Below are positions 1-8,439 of a DNA stretch of 64,000 bases, piece by piece. The notes beneath the pieces are model-generated. The model was not told the origin of the DNA. It was given only the letters and a program-made list of their open reading frames with translations, and did not search any database. Position 1 is the stretch's first letter; each line of letters opens with the position of its first letter. Position numbers and translations under genes: made by a program. The DNA is from Nocardiopsis gilva YIM 90087 (GTDB lineage: Bacteria; Actinomycetota; Actinomycetes; Streptosporangiales; Streptosporangiaceae): the NCBI RefSeq assembly GCF_002263495.1, contig NZ_CP022753.1, positions 4,092,001 through 4,156,000 on the forward strand, in the 5' to 3' direction.

Positions 1-23
1 TGGGGTAGCCGCCGGAGCCGACC

Positions 24-2222
24 TCAGCCACTCGCTCCCGGCGGAGACGGGGGCGGAATCCGCCGGTGGATCTCGGCGGCCTCATCGTCCACGTGGTAGT
101 GGGAGTACAGCCGCTGCGTCCGGATGCGCAGGGCGCGGCAGCACTCGCTGTCCCCGCGCCGTTCGGCGATCTCGGCGAGGAGGCGCAGCGCCCGCGCCTC
201 CCTGATGGGCTGTCCCGCGTCGGAGAACACGCGGCGCGCCGCCTCCGCCCGCTGTTCGGCCTCGGCCTCCCGGCCCTGAGCGTCCAGAGTGCGGGCGAGG
301 GCGAGCCACACCCGGCCCTGGATGAGCTTCCAGTCGTGCACGAGGTACTCGGACCGCCGGGGGTCCTCCGCGCGGTCGAGTTCGGCAAGACGGCGGTCGG
401 TCCGGGACTCGGCGTCACGCAGTTCGTCCAGGGCGCGGTCGAGCTCACCGTCCTTTCGGTGCCCCTCGGCAAGCTGGTAGGTCTGCAGAACGTCGCCGCG
501 CGGACGGCCGCGCTCGCGGTGGATCGCACGCGACGCCGCGAGCGCCTGGCGCGCCGCTTCCCCGTCGGGGGCGGGGCTGCGTTCGTGCCCGTACAGCAGC
601 CCGCGTGCCTCGAGGACGACGGCGCGGTTGAGCGGTTCGCCCGACGCGTCCGCCGCGGCTTCGGCCTCCTTCAGCAGTTCAGCGGTACGGTCCCAGTCCT
701 CGAGTTCGAGGTGGAGGCGGGCCAAATAGGTCAGGCACCGGACCAGCCCGTGCAGGTGGCCAAGGGCCCGCGCGAGTCGGACCGCGTAGCCGAAGATGGC
801 GGTGCCGATGGCCAACCGGTGCCGGTTGTAGCAGGCGGGCCAGGTGTGGTCGGCGAGCAGCAGCGCGGCGTCGGGGCGGTCGATGTCCACGGCCAACCGC
901 ATCAGGCCGGGGGTGTGGCCGAGGTTCCGGTCCTGCCAGTCGGCCGCCTCGACGGGCGTCGTGAACGGCTGCGGGTAATCGGCCGGGGCGACCGCGAACT
1001 CGCCGACGTCCATCGCGTCGGCGAGCCGGAACCGCTCACCGTTGCCGTACAGGTCCGCGAGCCCGTGGCCGACCGTGAAGAAACGCAGGATGACGGCGCG
1101 ATCGACCGCGACGCTGTCCGGATCTCGCGTCGGACCGTTGCGTACCTGCGGGCGCGCGAGCTCGGCGATGCTGTAGCCGGACGCGCCGGTCGGTCGCAGC
1201 ACGCCCGCCTCGAGCAGACCGGCGACGAGGTCGGGACCGTCCGGGCCCATGAGCGCGGTGCCGAGTTCCGCGGGGAAGAAGCGGCCCGGGTGCTCGGCGG
1301 CCTTGGCGATGAGCTCGGCTTCCCGTGCGCTCAGCCCGGACAGCCCGAGGTCGATGACCGCCTGTGCCGAGGGGATTCCGGGCTCGGCGAAGACGCGTGC
1401 GCGCACGGCGTCGACGAGGGAGCCGATGGTGAGTTCCGGGCGGCGGTCGAGGTGCGTTGCCGCCATTCGTAGGGCCAGGGGGAGGCCGCCGCAGAGGTCG
1501 ACCAGCTGCTCGGCGCTGTCGCCTTCGTTCGGGTCGCGCATCAGGGCGTCGACAGCGGAGTACTCGCGCAGCAGCCGCAGGCCGTCGCGATCGCGGAGTC
1601 TCCCGAGTTCGATCACCTCGGCACCGTCGCGCTGCTCCGCGGCCGCGCCTACAAAACCTGGTCGGCAGGCGGCCACCATCAGGTGGGGGCCTTCGCCGGG
1701 CGTGAAGATGGCGACGTCCTCGCGGTCGGCGACGTCGTCGAGGAACAGCAGGAGGCGCCGACCCCCGGTGATGTCCCGGAACCGCCGTCCCAGCGCGTCC
1801 ACGTCCGTCATGCCCTTGGCTGTGAGGTCGTGGAGTGAGGCAAGGAGACGGCGCAGCGCTTCGGCGTAGTCGGCGTTGCCCTCGCGGTCGCGGACTTCGG
1901 CGAGGTCGAGGTGGAGGGACTCGTCGAACTCGGCCCGGCTGCGTGCCCCGATCTCGGCCATGAGCGCGGTCTTTCCGATGCCCTCCGGACCCATCAGCAG
2001 GTAGCACGCGCCTCGCCCGCGCCTGACGACGTCCTCCACTACCCGGTCCACGCCGCGTAGTTCCGTGAGGCGGTTCGTGTACCTGCGGTCCGTTGGCGGA
2101 AACTGTCGCGGGACAGGTGGTGGTTCAGGAGGCGGCATGTTGACGATGAAGTCCCGCATGGTCTCGGACTGGGCGACGGCGCCCGAGACATCCCGCGTTT
2201 CGTTGTGCTGCGCCCCGGACAA
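24..2222 (-). CDS. NB-ARC ATPase with C-terminal helical repeats
   Basis: A 732-residue STAND-type protein. It has a Walker A loop (GPEGIGKT, residues 78-85), a Walker B strand (LLLFLDD, about 157-163) and the NB-ARC GGLPLAL motif at 245-251. The part after residue 420 is alpha-helical with repeated Ala/Leu/Glu helices typical of tetratricopeptide arrays. Family knowledge suggests a nucleotide-dependent signalling switch whose repeats sense a ligand or partner; the specific role is unknown. I see no DNA-binding domain at the N-terminus, unlike SARP/AfsR proteins. The start codon is TTG at 2222, chosen because an AAGGAGG sequence lies about seven bases upstream. It is downstream of, and on the same strand as, the DUF2277 gene, 65 bases away. 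Confidence 0.85.
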   Translation of the reverse strand: MSGAQHNETRDVSGAVAQSETMRDFIVNMPPPEPPPVPRQFPPTDRRYTNRLTELRGVDRVVEDVVRRGRGACYLLMGPEGIGKTALMAEIGARSRAEFDESLHLDLAEVRDREGNADYAEALRRLLASLHDLTAKGMTDVDALGRRFRDITGGRRLLLFLDDVADREDVAIFTPGEGPHLMVAACRPGFVGAAAEQRDGAEVIELGRLRDRDGLRLLREYSAVDALMRDPNEGDSAEQLVDLCGGLPLALRMAATHLDRRPELTIGSLVDAVRARVFAEPGIPSAQAVIDLGLSGLSAREAELIAKAAEHPGRFFPAELGTALMGPDGPDLVAGLLEAGVLRPTGASGYSIAELARPQVRNGPTRDPDSVAVDRAVILRFFTVGHGLADLYGNGERFRLADAMDVGEFAVAPADYPQPFTTPVEAADWQDRNLGHTPGLMRLAVDIDRPDAALLLADHTWPACYNRHRLAIGTAIFGYAVRLARALGHLHGLVRCLTYLARLHLELEDWDRTAELLKEAEAAADASGEPLNRAVVLEARGLLYGHERSPAPDGEAARQALAASRAIHRERGRPRGDVLQTYQLAEGHRKDGELDRALDELRDAESRTDRRLAELDRAEDPRRSEYLVHDWKLIQGRVWLALARTLDAQGREAEAEQRAEAARRVFSDAGQPIREARALRLLAEIAERRGDSECCRALRIRTQRLYSHYHVDDEAAEIHRRIPPPSPPGASG

Positions 2223-2287
2223 CCGCGTCCTCCTTCTCCGCTCAACAGCCGGATGGGATCGGGATTCTCTCCGCCGACATCGCGATC

Positions 2288-2629
2288 CTAGACCGCCTCC
2301 GTGCTCCCCTGCGCGCCCGTCGGCCCGATGGCCGTTTCCGGCCCGGGCAGGGTGGACGCGGGCGTCTCGAACCGGCGTTGGGATCGTTCGCGTGCGCGGG
2401 CGGCGTCCTCCTCGCGGGAGCGCGGCGGCGCGGTCGTCACCAGGGAGTCGAGCAGGTCAGCGGTGGCCAGCGCGACGGCGTCGACCGCGCGGTCGAAGGC
2501 CTCCTGGTTGGCGGCGGAGGGCCGGGTGGATCCGCTGATCTTGCGGACGTACTGGAGCGCGGCGTCGCGGATCTCGGCGTCGGTCGCGGACGGGTCGTAG
2601 TTGTGCAGGCGGCGGATGTTACGGCACAT
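2288..2629 (-). CDS. DUF2277 family protein
   Basis: A 113-residue soluble protein beginning MCRNIRRLHNYDP, the conserved N-terminus of the DUF2277 family, including the early Cys and the N-x-x-P-x-A-T segment. The middle is helical (residues 18-65) and the last 40 residues are charged and low in complexity, longer than the usual family tail. The function of the family is unknown to me. The ATG start at 2629 is the only one that preserves the conserved N-terminus. It lies 44 bases after the dehydrogenase gene and may be cotranscribed with it, but no link in function is visible. Confidence 0.85.
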   Translation of the reverse strand: MCRNIRRLHNYDPSATDAEIRDAALQYVRKISGSTRPSAANQEAFDRAVDAVALATADLLDSLVTTAPPRSREEDAARARERSQRRFETPASTLPGPETAIGPTGAQGSTEAV

Positions 2630-2673
2630 ACCGGGAACCTACCCGCGGCCACCGTCGATTCCGCCCCGCGTCG

Positions 2674-3702
2674 CTAGGCCACCTCATCGATCCGCACGGC
2701 TCGGCCCGCCGTGACCGACCGGATGGCGGCCAGCGCCATGGTCAGGGCGGCCCTGGCGTCCGTGCCGGTGGTCGCGGGGGTGCGGCCGGTGCGGACGCAG
2801 TCGGTGAAGTCGGCTAGTTCGGCGACGTAGGCGTCATGGAAGAGGTCCTGGTCGTAGGTGACGCACGCGGCGGCGGCCCCCTCGGGGCCGTAGGCGGTCA
2901 TGTGCGTCCGGCGGATCTCGCCCAGGGTGATCATCCCGGCCGACCCGAAGACCTCGGCGCGCACGTCGTAGCCGTAGACCGCCTGGAAGTTGGCCTCGGC
3001 CGTGGCCATCGCGCCGTTGTCGAAGCGGATGGTGACGACGGCGGTATCGAGGAGGCCTTCTTCTTTGAAGTCGGGGCGGACGAGGGCGTCGGCCATCGCG
3101 AACACCTCGACGGGTGCGGCTTTCGGGTTGAGCCAGCGGAGGGCGTCGAAGTCGTGGATGAGGGTCTCCCGGAAGATCGTCCACGGCGGGACGCGGGCCG
3201 GGTCGGCCAGTTTCGGGTCGCGGGTGAGCGAGCGCATGAGCTGCGGGGTTCCGATACCGCCCGAGGCGATGAGGTCGTGGCCGGCGCGGAAGCCCCGGTC
3301 GTAGCGGCGGTTGAAGCCGATCTGGAGGGGGACGCCGGCGCGGCGCGCGGCGTCGATGGCGCGGTCGGCCTCGGCGAGGGTGCGGGCCATCGGCTTCTCG
3401 CAGTAGACGGCTTTGCCCGCCTCCGCCGCCGCGACGACGAGGTCAGTGTGGGTCCGTGCCGGGGTGGCGATCACGACCGCCTCGACCTCGGGGGCGGCCA
3501 ACAGCGCGCCGATGTCGGTCAGCGGCTTCGGGCCGCCCAGCCGATCGGCCAGCCGCCCGGCGGCGCCGGGGGCGGGGTCGGCGATGGCGGCGAGCCGGGC
3601 TCCCGGTATGCGGCGGGCGAGGCTTTCGGCGTGGAAGGCCCCCATGCGACCGGCGCCGATGAGGCCGACGGCGAGGCGGTCCTCCGCGGTGGCAGCAGTC
3701 AT
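2674..3702 (-). CDS. Gfo/Idh/MocA family NAD(P)-dependent dehydrogenase, myo-inositol 2-dehydrogenase-like
   Basis: A 342-residue cytoplasmic oxidoreductase. The N-terminus carries the Rossmann signature GLIGAGRMG (residues 14-22), followed by the cofactor-domain EKPMA motif near residue 101 and a GFNRRYD segment typical of inositol 2-dehydrogenases (IolG). A family-typical IHDFD motif in the C-terminal domain is the substrate site. It most likely oxidises inositol or a related cyclitol or sugar; the exact substrate cannot be read from sequence. The ATG at 3702 is preceded by AGGAG. It lies 23 bases after the TIM-barrel isomerase gene, so the two form an operon, and the upstream palindromes suggest control by the divergent LacI regulator. 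Confidence 0.87.
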   Translation of the reverse strand: MTAATAEDRLAVGLIGAGRMGAFHAESLARRIPGARLAAIADPAPGAAGRLADRLGGPKPLTDIGALLAAPEVEAVVIATPARTHTDLVVAAAEAGKAVYCEKPMARTLAEADRAIDAARRAGVPLQIGFNRRYDRGFRAGHDLIASGGIGTPQLMRSLTRDPKLADPARVPPWTIFRETLIHDFDALRWLNPKAAPVEVFAMADALVRPDFKEEGLLDTAVVTIRFDNGAMATAEANFQAVYGYDVRAEVFGSAGMITLGEIRRTHMTAYGPEGAAAACVTYDQDLFHDAYVAELADFTDCVRTGRTPATTGTDARAALTMALAAIRSVTAGRAVRIDEVA

Positions 3703-3725
3703 GAACGTCTCCTGAGTGGTCGAGG

Positions 3726-4517
3726 TCAGCCTGTCGGTCGCGGCGCGAAGGCGGAGCGGAACCGCTGCAGGGCGCGGACGTCGTCGCCGGAGGGCCAGGC
3801 CTCCATCGCGACGACCCCCGCATAGCCCAGGTCGGCGAGGGCGCGGGCGATCGCCGGGTAGTTGATCTCACCGGTGCCGGGTTCCCGGCGTCCGGGGACG
3901 TCGGCGACCTGGATCTCGCCGATGAGGCCGCTGTGGTGGGCGCGGCGCAGCAGCTGGATGAGGTTTCCCTCGCCGATCTGCGCGTGGTAGAGGTCCAGGT
4001 TCATCCGCAGCCCGGGGCTGTCGACGGCCGCGACGAGGGCGAGCGTGTCCTCGGCGCGGGCGAAGGGGACGCCGGGGTGATCGACGGCGGTATTGAGGTT
4101 CTCCAGGGTGAAGGTGACCCCGGCGCGCTCGCCCAGCTCGGCGATGCGGGTCAGGGTGCGGTGGGCGGCGAGCCACATCGGGCCGGTGGTCGTGGAGACC
4201 GGCCGCAGCGGCAGGCCTTGGGGGTCGAGGCCGGTGCCGTGCAGGTTCAGCCGGGGGCAGCCGAGGCGTTCGGCGACACGCACCGACTCCTCAGCGGTGC
4301 GTACCAACTCTGCAGCGCCGTCGGCGTCGGTGAGGGTGCCGCGGATGTATCCGGTCATCGATGAGAGCCGGGCGCCGGTCCGGGCGAGCGCGTCGATGTC
4401 GTGCCGGGTCCAGTCCCATATCTCGACCTGGAAACCGAGGTCGTGGATACGTCGGACGCGCCCGTCGATCGGTTGTTCCGTGAACACCATCTCGGCGCAG
4501 ACCGCCAGGTCATACAT
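3726..4517 (-). CDS. Sugar phosphate isomerase/epimerase family TIM barrel, hydroxypyruvate isomerase-like
   Basis: A 263-residue single-domain TIM barrel of the xylose isomerase-like (AP endonuclease 2) superfamily. The FTLENLN segment (about residue 135), the NLDLYHAQ segment (about 173) and the GEINYPAIARAL segment (about 215-227) match the metal-binding and C-terminal signatures of hydroxypyruvate isomerase (Hyi) proteins. It probably interconverts a ketose or keto-acid and an aldose; the substrate is uncertain, and an inosose isomerase role is equally possible given the IolG-like neighbour. ATG at 4517 follows a strong GGAGGAG. It is the first gene of the operon and is led by an operator 20 bases upstream of its start. 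Confidence 0.82.
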   Translation of the reverse strand: MYDLAVCAEMVFTEQPIDGRVRRIHDLGFQVEIWDWTRHDIDALARTGARLSSMTGYIRGTLTDADGAAELVRTAEESVRVAERLGCPRLNLHGTGLDPQGLPLRPVSTTTGPMWLAAHRTLTRIAELGERAGVTFTLENLNTAVDHPGVPFARAEDTLALVAAVDSPGLRMNLDLYHAQIGEGNLIQLLRRAHHSGLIGEIQVADVPGRREPGTGEINYPAIARALADLGYAGVVAMEAWPSGDDVRALQRFRSAFAPRPTG

Positions 4518-4536
4518 GATCCACTCCTCCGGGTGA

Positions 4537-4552
4537 ACTAGAACGTTCTAGT
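4537..4552. promoter_or_regulatory. Palindromic LacI-type operator, proximal to the isomerase gene
   Basis: A perfect 16-bp palindrome ACTAGAACGTTCTAGT with a central CG, the usual form of LacI-family operators. It lies just upstream of the ribosome binding site of the isomerase gene. A near-identical copy sits 74 bases away beside the lacI-type gene, so a repressor could control both directions. Confidence 0.8.
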
Positions 4553-4610
4553 ATCGAGTTCAAGTACGCCACTCCCCTGGCCGTCACGTCAAGATCCGAG
4601 CGCGAGAAAA

Positions 4611-4626
4611 ACTAGAACGTTCTATA
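4611..4626. promoter_or_regulatory. Second LacI-type operator overlapping a -10 element
   Basis: ACTAGAACGTTCTATA matches the first operator at 14 of 16 positions and keeps the 12-bp core TAGAACGTTCTA (4613-4624). A perfect TATAAT hexamer at 4623-4628 overlaps its right end and points toward the LacI gene, consistent with autorepression. I see no convincing -35 hexamer. Confidence 0.75.
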
Positions 4627-4753
4627 ATCAGCAGCCGGAGCCCGGCTCCCGCGCCTCCGGCCCCTTCGGGACACAACGCCGTCTGAGCCGTCGGAGGCGA
4701 CGGGGACAATCGGTGAGGGCAACGACAACCGCGCGGGAACGGGGAGGCGCCAC

Positions 4754-5857
4754 GTGGCACGGCAATCCGGAGGCCGCGGCGGGAAACGGCCGACACTCGC
4801 CGACGTCGCCGAGCGCGCGGGCGTGTCCACGGCTCTGGTCTCCATCGTCATGCGCGACGCGAAGGGCGCCGGAGCGCAGACGCGTGAGCGCGTACTGCGG
4901 GCGGCACGCGAGATCGGCTACCGGCCCGACGCCCGCGCACGCCTGCTGCGCCGCAGCCGCTCCCGGCTGCTCGGCGTGCAGTTCGGCCTCCAGGAGCCGT
5001 TCCATGCCAATCTCGTCGAGTGCATCTACACCGCGGCGGAATCCGCCGGATACGACATCGCGCTGAGCGCCGTGGCCCCCAGCCGCAACGAGCAGCGCGC
5101 CGTCGACGCGCTGCTCGCCGACCGCTGCGAGGCACTGATCCTGCTCGGCCCCCAGGCGCCCGCCGCCCGACTCACCGACCTGGTGGGCCGCCTCCCAGTC
5201 GTCTCGGTCGCGCGACGGCTGCGCGACCCATCCGTGGATGTCGTGCGAACCGCCGACGACGAGGGCATCCGCCAGGCCGTCGATCACCTGGTGGCACTAG
5301 GCCACCGCACCATCGCCCACATCGACGGCGGCCGCGCACCGGGAGCCGCCGAACGCCGACGCGGCTACCGCGACGCCATGCGCCACCACGGCCTGGCGGA
5401 CCAGGTCCAGGTCATTCCCGGCGGCCTGACCGAAGATCACGGCACCGCCGGAGCCCGCACCCTCCTCACGGACGACCCCCACCCCACAGCGGTCCTCGCA
5501 TTCAACGACCGCTGCGCCACCGGAGTCCTCGACGCCTTCCTCCGCGCGGGTGTCCGGGTGCCGACCGATATCTCGGTGGTCGGCTACGACGACAGTCATC
5601 TGGCCCGGCTGTCCCACGTCGACCTGACCACCGTCGCCCAGGACACCCAGCGACTCGCCGACCAGGCCGTGGAACGCGCGGCCCTGCGCGTGGAGAGCAG
5701 GGAAGCAGAGGGGACCCCGCCAGCGGCCCGCCGTCGGGAGATCGTCATCCCCCCGCACCTGGTCCTCCGCGGCACCACGGCCCGTGCCAGGGAGGCACCA
5801 GGCCGATCCGGTCATAGTGCCGCAGCCTCCGCGACGCCACCCCCGACGTCCGACTGA
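4754..5857 (+). CDS. LacI family transcriptional regulator
   Basis: A 367-residue repressor. Residues 13-34 hold the LacI helix-turn-helix (TLADVAERAGVS, then a VSIVMR second helix), followed by a hinge and a periplasmic-binding-protein-like effector domain ending near residue 335. The segment VVGYDDSHLARL late in the protein is the conserved family motif near the dimer interface. The GTG start at 4754 has GGGGAGG eight bases upstream. It is divergent from the isomerase-dehydrogenase operon, with two palindromes between, so it most likely represses that operon and itself until a sugar or cyclitol effector binds. The last 30 residues are a disordered-looking, charged tail. Confidence 0.92.
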   Translation: MARQSGGRGGKRPTLADVAERAGVSTALVSIVMRDAKGAGAQTRERVLRAAREIGYRPDARARLLRRSRSRLLGVQFGLQEPFHANLVECIYTAAESAGYDIALSAVAPSRNEQRAVDALLADRCEALILLGPQAPAARLTDLVGRLPVVSVARRLRDPSVDVVRTADDEGIRQAVDHLVALGHRTIAHIDGGRAPGAAERRRGYRDAMRHHGLADQVQVIPGGLTEDHGTAGARTLLTDDPHPTAVLAFNDRCATGVLDAFLRAGVRVPTDISVVGYDDSHLARLSHVDLTTVAQDTQRLADQAVERAALRVESREAEGTPPAARRREIVIPPHLVLRGTTARAREAPGRSGHSAAASATPPPTSD

Positions 5858-5980
5858 CCGCAGCGATCGGCCAGGCCACCACGCCTCACCCTCACGTGTG
5901 CGGCCGGACTTCCGGGACACGACCACGGCGCTCGGCGTCGACGCCGTGTCAAAGTCAAGCCGGAACTTCGCGTCGGCAGG

Positions 5981-6340
5981 TCACGCCATTGGGCCGAACA
6001 GAGAGATCAGCGGTGCCTGCACCGCGACCAGCAGGAGGCCGACCGACGCGAGGGAGAAGGGCACGATCCTGCGCGGGCTGACCGCGAGGAAGGCCAGGTG
6101 CGTCGGTATGGCCAGGCCCAGCACCACCACGGGGGGCAGTAGCCCTACCGCGCCGAGGCCCAGGGCCAGTTCGACCAGGGCCGCTCCGGTCCCCGCGACG
6201 CGGAGGGCCGAGTCGGTCCCGGAACGGTCCAGTAAGGCGGCCATGTGGCCGGGTGACAGCACGCGGACGAAGTCGGGGCTGTCGGCGTGCGCTTGGAAGG
6301 CGCCGTAGGCGAGCTGAGGAGGTGACCACCGTTGACGCCC
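5981..6340 (-). pseudogene. Truncated membrane protein resembling MauE/DoxX redox-partner proteins
   Basis: An open frame reads from 6340, just after an in-frame stop at 6341-6343, to a stop at 5981. It encodes an amphipathic segment (SPDFVRVL, LLDRSG) and then two or three hydrophobic segments with ELALGLGAVGLLPP. This order resembles the middle and end of MauE-type membrane proteins, whose first transmembrane helix and its start would lie upstream, where the frame is closed. A GTG at 6262 could start a 93-residue remnant. I call it a 5'-truncated copy. It is on the same strand as, and downstream of, the two genes at 6534-8028 and may once have belonged with them. Confidence 0.45.
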
Positions 6341-6533
6341 TCATCAAGGGTGTGATGAAACTCAGGGACGCCTGCAGTGACAAGCGGTGGCGAGCCATGG
6401 CCGAACGCACACGGATACGTCTTCCCAACGGTCGACGAGACGGCGGGTACAGCGCCAGCAGACTGTTCGAGACCGATCCGGCCTACGGCCTGGCCTCCTC
6501 ATTCCAGCCTGGTGAACGCCACACGCCAGCCCT

Positions 6534-6950
6534 TCACCCCGACGAGGCCGACCGCTCGGACCTGCTGATCAGAGTGAGTGCGAGCGCGGTGGCGACAGGG
6601 CCTCCCCACCACAGCTGGTACCAGAAGACCACCTGCGCGTCGTTCCACGGGAAGGTGCCCAGCGCTGCCCCTGCCAGGAGTCCCAGGACGAGCACGCGCA
6701 CGCCCCGGGGAACCGGCGTGTGCAGGCGAGAGGCTCCTCGGGCAAACAGTTCAGCAGCCAGGGTTAGCCCTCCCAGAGCCCAGACGATGAGGAAGACGTG
6801 ATGGGCCGTGGGATCGGGCAGTGGAGCGTTCCACGCCCAGACGGTCAGTGCCGCCGTGGCCACGGCGGCAAGGAGGGCTCCCCCCAGCGCTGCCCCCGTG
6901 GAAACACCGGCGGAGGCGGCGGTCGGTGCGTGGTTCAGGCGGCTATTCAT
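6534..6950 (-). CDS. Small integral membrane protein of unknown function
   Basis: A 138-residue protein with about four hydrophobic segments (roughly residues 20-40, 50-68, 84-101 and 112-128) and no cysteines. I do not recognise the family. ATG at 6950 is preceded by AGGAAAGGGG at a reasonable distance, and it begins 28 bases after the stop of the cysteine-rich protein gene, so the two are probably one transcript. Position suggests a membrane partner for export, immunity or redox support of that protein; this is inference only. Confidence 0.6.
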   Translation of the reverse strand: MNSRLNHAPTAASAGVSTGAALGGALLAAVATAALTVWAWNAPLPDPTAHHVFLIVWALGGLTLAAELFARGASRLHTPVPRGVRVLVLGLLAGAALGTFPWNDAQVVFWYQLWWGGPVATALALTLISRSERSASSG

Positions 6951-6978
6951 ACATGGCCCCTTTCCTGATGGCGGACGT

Positions 6979-8028
6979 CTAATTGCAGGCGGGCCGATAC
7001 GAGCACGCCTTGCCGTTGCAGCACTTGCTCAGGAACATGCAGGGACTGCAGTAGAGGGTGGCACAAGCGACGCACGCCTGCGGGCCTCCGGCGCAGGCGG
7101 CCAAGCAGGAGCCGCAGCACTGGGCCATGCATGTCAACGAGATGCCGCTGCATTGGCAGGTGAAGCAGGCACCGGGACAATCGCTGGCCTTGCTGCAAGA
7201 GCTGCGCAGAGTCACGTTGCTGGTGGGGGCGAGAACTTCATCTTGCTCGGCCCGGCCCACGATATGGAGGCGGTCGTGGGCCTCGTCGAGCTGCAGAATC
7301 ATCGAGCGGTGCCGCGTGTCCTGTCCTTGGCGAGCCTCGTAAAACACCGCGAACTCATCGCCCCTCTGTCGCAGCAGTGCGGTGAGTTCGCCGCCTCCGG
7401 CGATCTGGTGAGTCACGCCGTTGAGTTCCGCGCTCTGGGCCACCCCGGGAGCTTCCTGGGTGGAAAGCGGGCCGTCGGGGAGCTCGCTACCCATGAGGCC
7501 ACGGAGGTTTGCCGAGCCCTGGGCGCTTCGCCAGGTCTGCTGAAGCTCCTCACCGGTCAGCTCACGTGCTTCACCGAGTGTGAGTCGGGCCAGCCAGTCC
7601 TCGGAATCCGTCGTGGAGGCGGCTGCCGCGGGGGCCGTTCGCACCCCTGCGAGCACCGCAACCGACGCGCTCACAGCGGCGGCCCGCCCGAGCACACCTC
7701 GCCGGGTCAAGCCCCGAGAATCACCTGCTGCTGAGTCGGCGGAGGAGGCGATGCGCTTCCAGATATTCCAGGATCTCTTCGACCCAAGCCCTTTGAGGAG
7801 GTGCAGGCGCATCGACATCCCACGAAGGGCGGTGACCCGGTCATCGCGAACCAGCAGCAGAAGGGGCTCCTCGCCTCGAAAGCCTGCTGCGGCGCGCTTC
7901 GTGAGTTCACGCATCTGGGGATCGTCCATATCGCGCACGGTGAGCCAGCCGCCAGCTTCGTCCTCGACTCCTGCGGCCACGCTCGTGCAGAAGCCACAAC
8001 TGGCGTTGTAGAGCAGGATGCGCTGCAT
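6979..8028 (-). CDS. Thiol-oxidoreductase-like/cysteine-rich fusion protein, fulvocin C- or halocin-like precursor architecture
   Basis: A 349-residue protein in four parts. Residues 1-100 resemble a small DCC/thioredoxin-like domain, opening MQRILLYNASCGFC with a CGFC motif at 11-14. Residues 107-138 hold a twin arginine (109-110), a hydrophobic stretch and an Ala-rich end, like a Tat signal but in an internal position. Residues 139-277 form a linker without cysteine. Residues 278-349 contain 18 cysteines in 72 residues. From memory, proteins labelled fulvocin C-related, and halocin C8 precursors, also join a leader or inhibitory part to a disulfide-rich C-terminus. It may therefore be a secreted disulfide-rich peptide precursor, or a metal or redox protein. 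ATG at 8028 follows GGAGG. Membrane protein genes lie directly downstream. Confidence 0.7.
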   Translation of the reverse strand: MQRILLYNASCGFCTSVAAGVEDEAGGWLTVRDMDDPQMRELTKRAAAGFRGEEPLLLLVRDDRVTALRGMSMRLHLLKGLGSKRSWNIWKRIASSADSAAGDSRGLTRRGVLGRAAAVSASVAVLAGVRTAPAAAASTTDSEDWLARLTLGEARELTGEELQQTWRSAQGSANLRGLMGSELPDGPLSTQEAPGVAQSAELNGVTHQIAGGGELTALLRQRGDEFAVFYEARQGQDTRHRSMILQLDEAHDRLHIVGRAEQDEVLAPTSNVTLRSSCSKASDCPGACFTCQCSGISLTCMAQCCGSCLAACAGGPQACVACATLYCSPCMFLSKCCNGKACSYRPACN

Positions 8029-8169
8029 GGACCCCTCCTTTTCGGTGATAGTCCGGTTACCGACCGTGCGGCGCCGACACGCTAGCGATGAAAGTCATCC
8101 GATGGCCAGACCCTCATATCTCCCTGCATCTGAGCTGAACCGGGTTTTGTTGACCCGGTTTTCCTTGTT

Positions 8170-8304
8170 TCACGCGGCTTTGGCGACCGCTGATCGATGG
8201 TGGTGATTCCACTCACGCTCGACTGGCGGCGAGTGGCCCAGAGCGGAGTGCAACCGCTCGTGCTTGTACCGCCCCACCCACCGGACCAGCGGATGCTTAA
8301 CCTG
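8170..8304 (-). pseudogene. IS3-family transposase C-terminal fragment
   Basis: The last 44 codons before a stop at 8170 encode LVRWVGRYKHERLHSALGH followed by a PPVE segment. This is the conserved C-terminal signature of IS3-type OrfB integrase-core transposases, beyond the last catalytic Glu. The rest of the transposase is absent. Just downstream at 8138-8160 is an 8-bp inverted repeat (AACCGGGT and ACCCGGTT, 7-base loop), which could be part of the element's end or a terminator. Confidence 0.7.
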
Positions 8305-8439
8305 GCCGCAGGTGGTCCTTCGTCGCCCCACGGCCACCGGGCCTCCACCAGCTGGACGGCGATCGCGAGGGCCGTGGAGGGCGGGAGTTCGTCGTCCCAG
8401 TCCACGTCCAGCTCGGGGTGCCTGACATGGAGTCCTCAT

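Noticed and set aside
66-1472. A 468-residue plus-strand frame
   Set aside because: It is antisense to the NB-ARC/TPR gene, which has clear Walker motifs.
6377-6568. A 63-residue plus-strand frame with a YVFPTVDE segment that could be integrase-like
   Set aside because: The resemblance is limited to a few residues, there is no ribosome binding site, and it is 2.4 kb from the integrase C-terminus. Not enough to claim.
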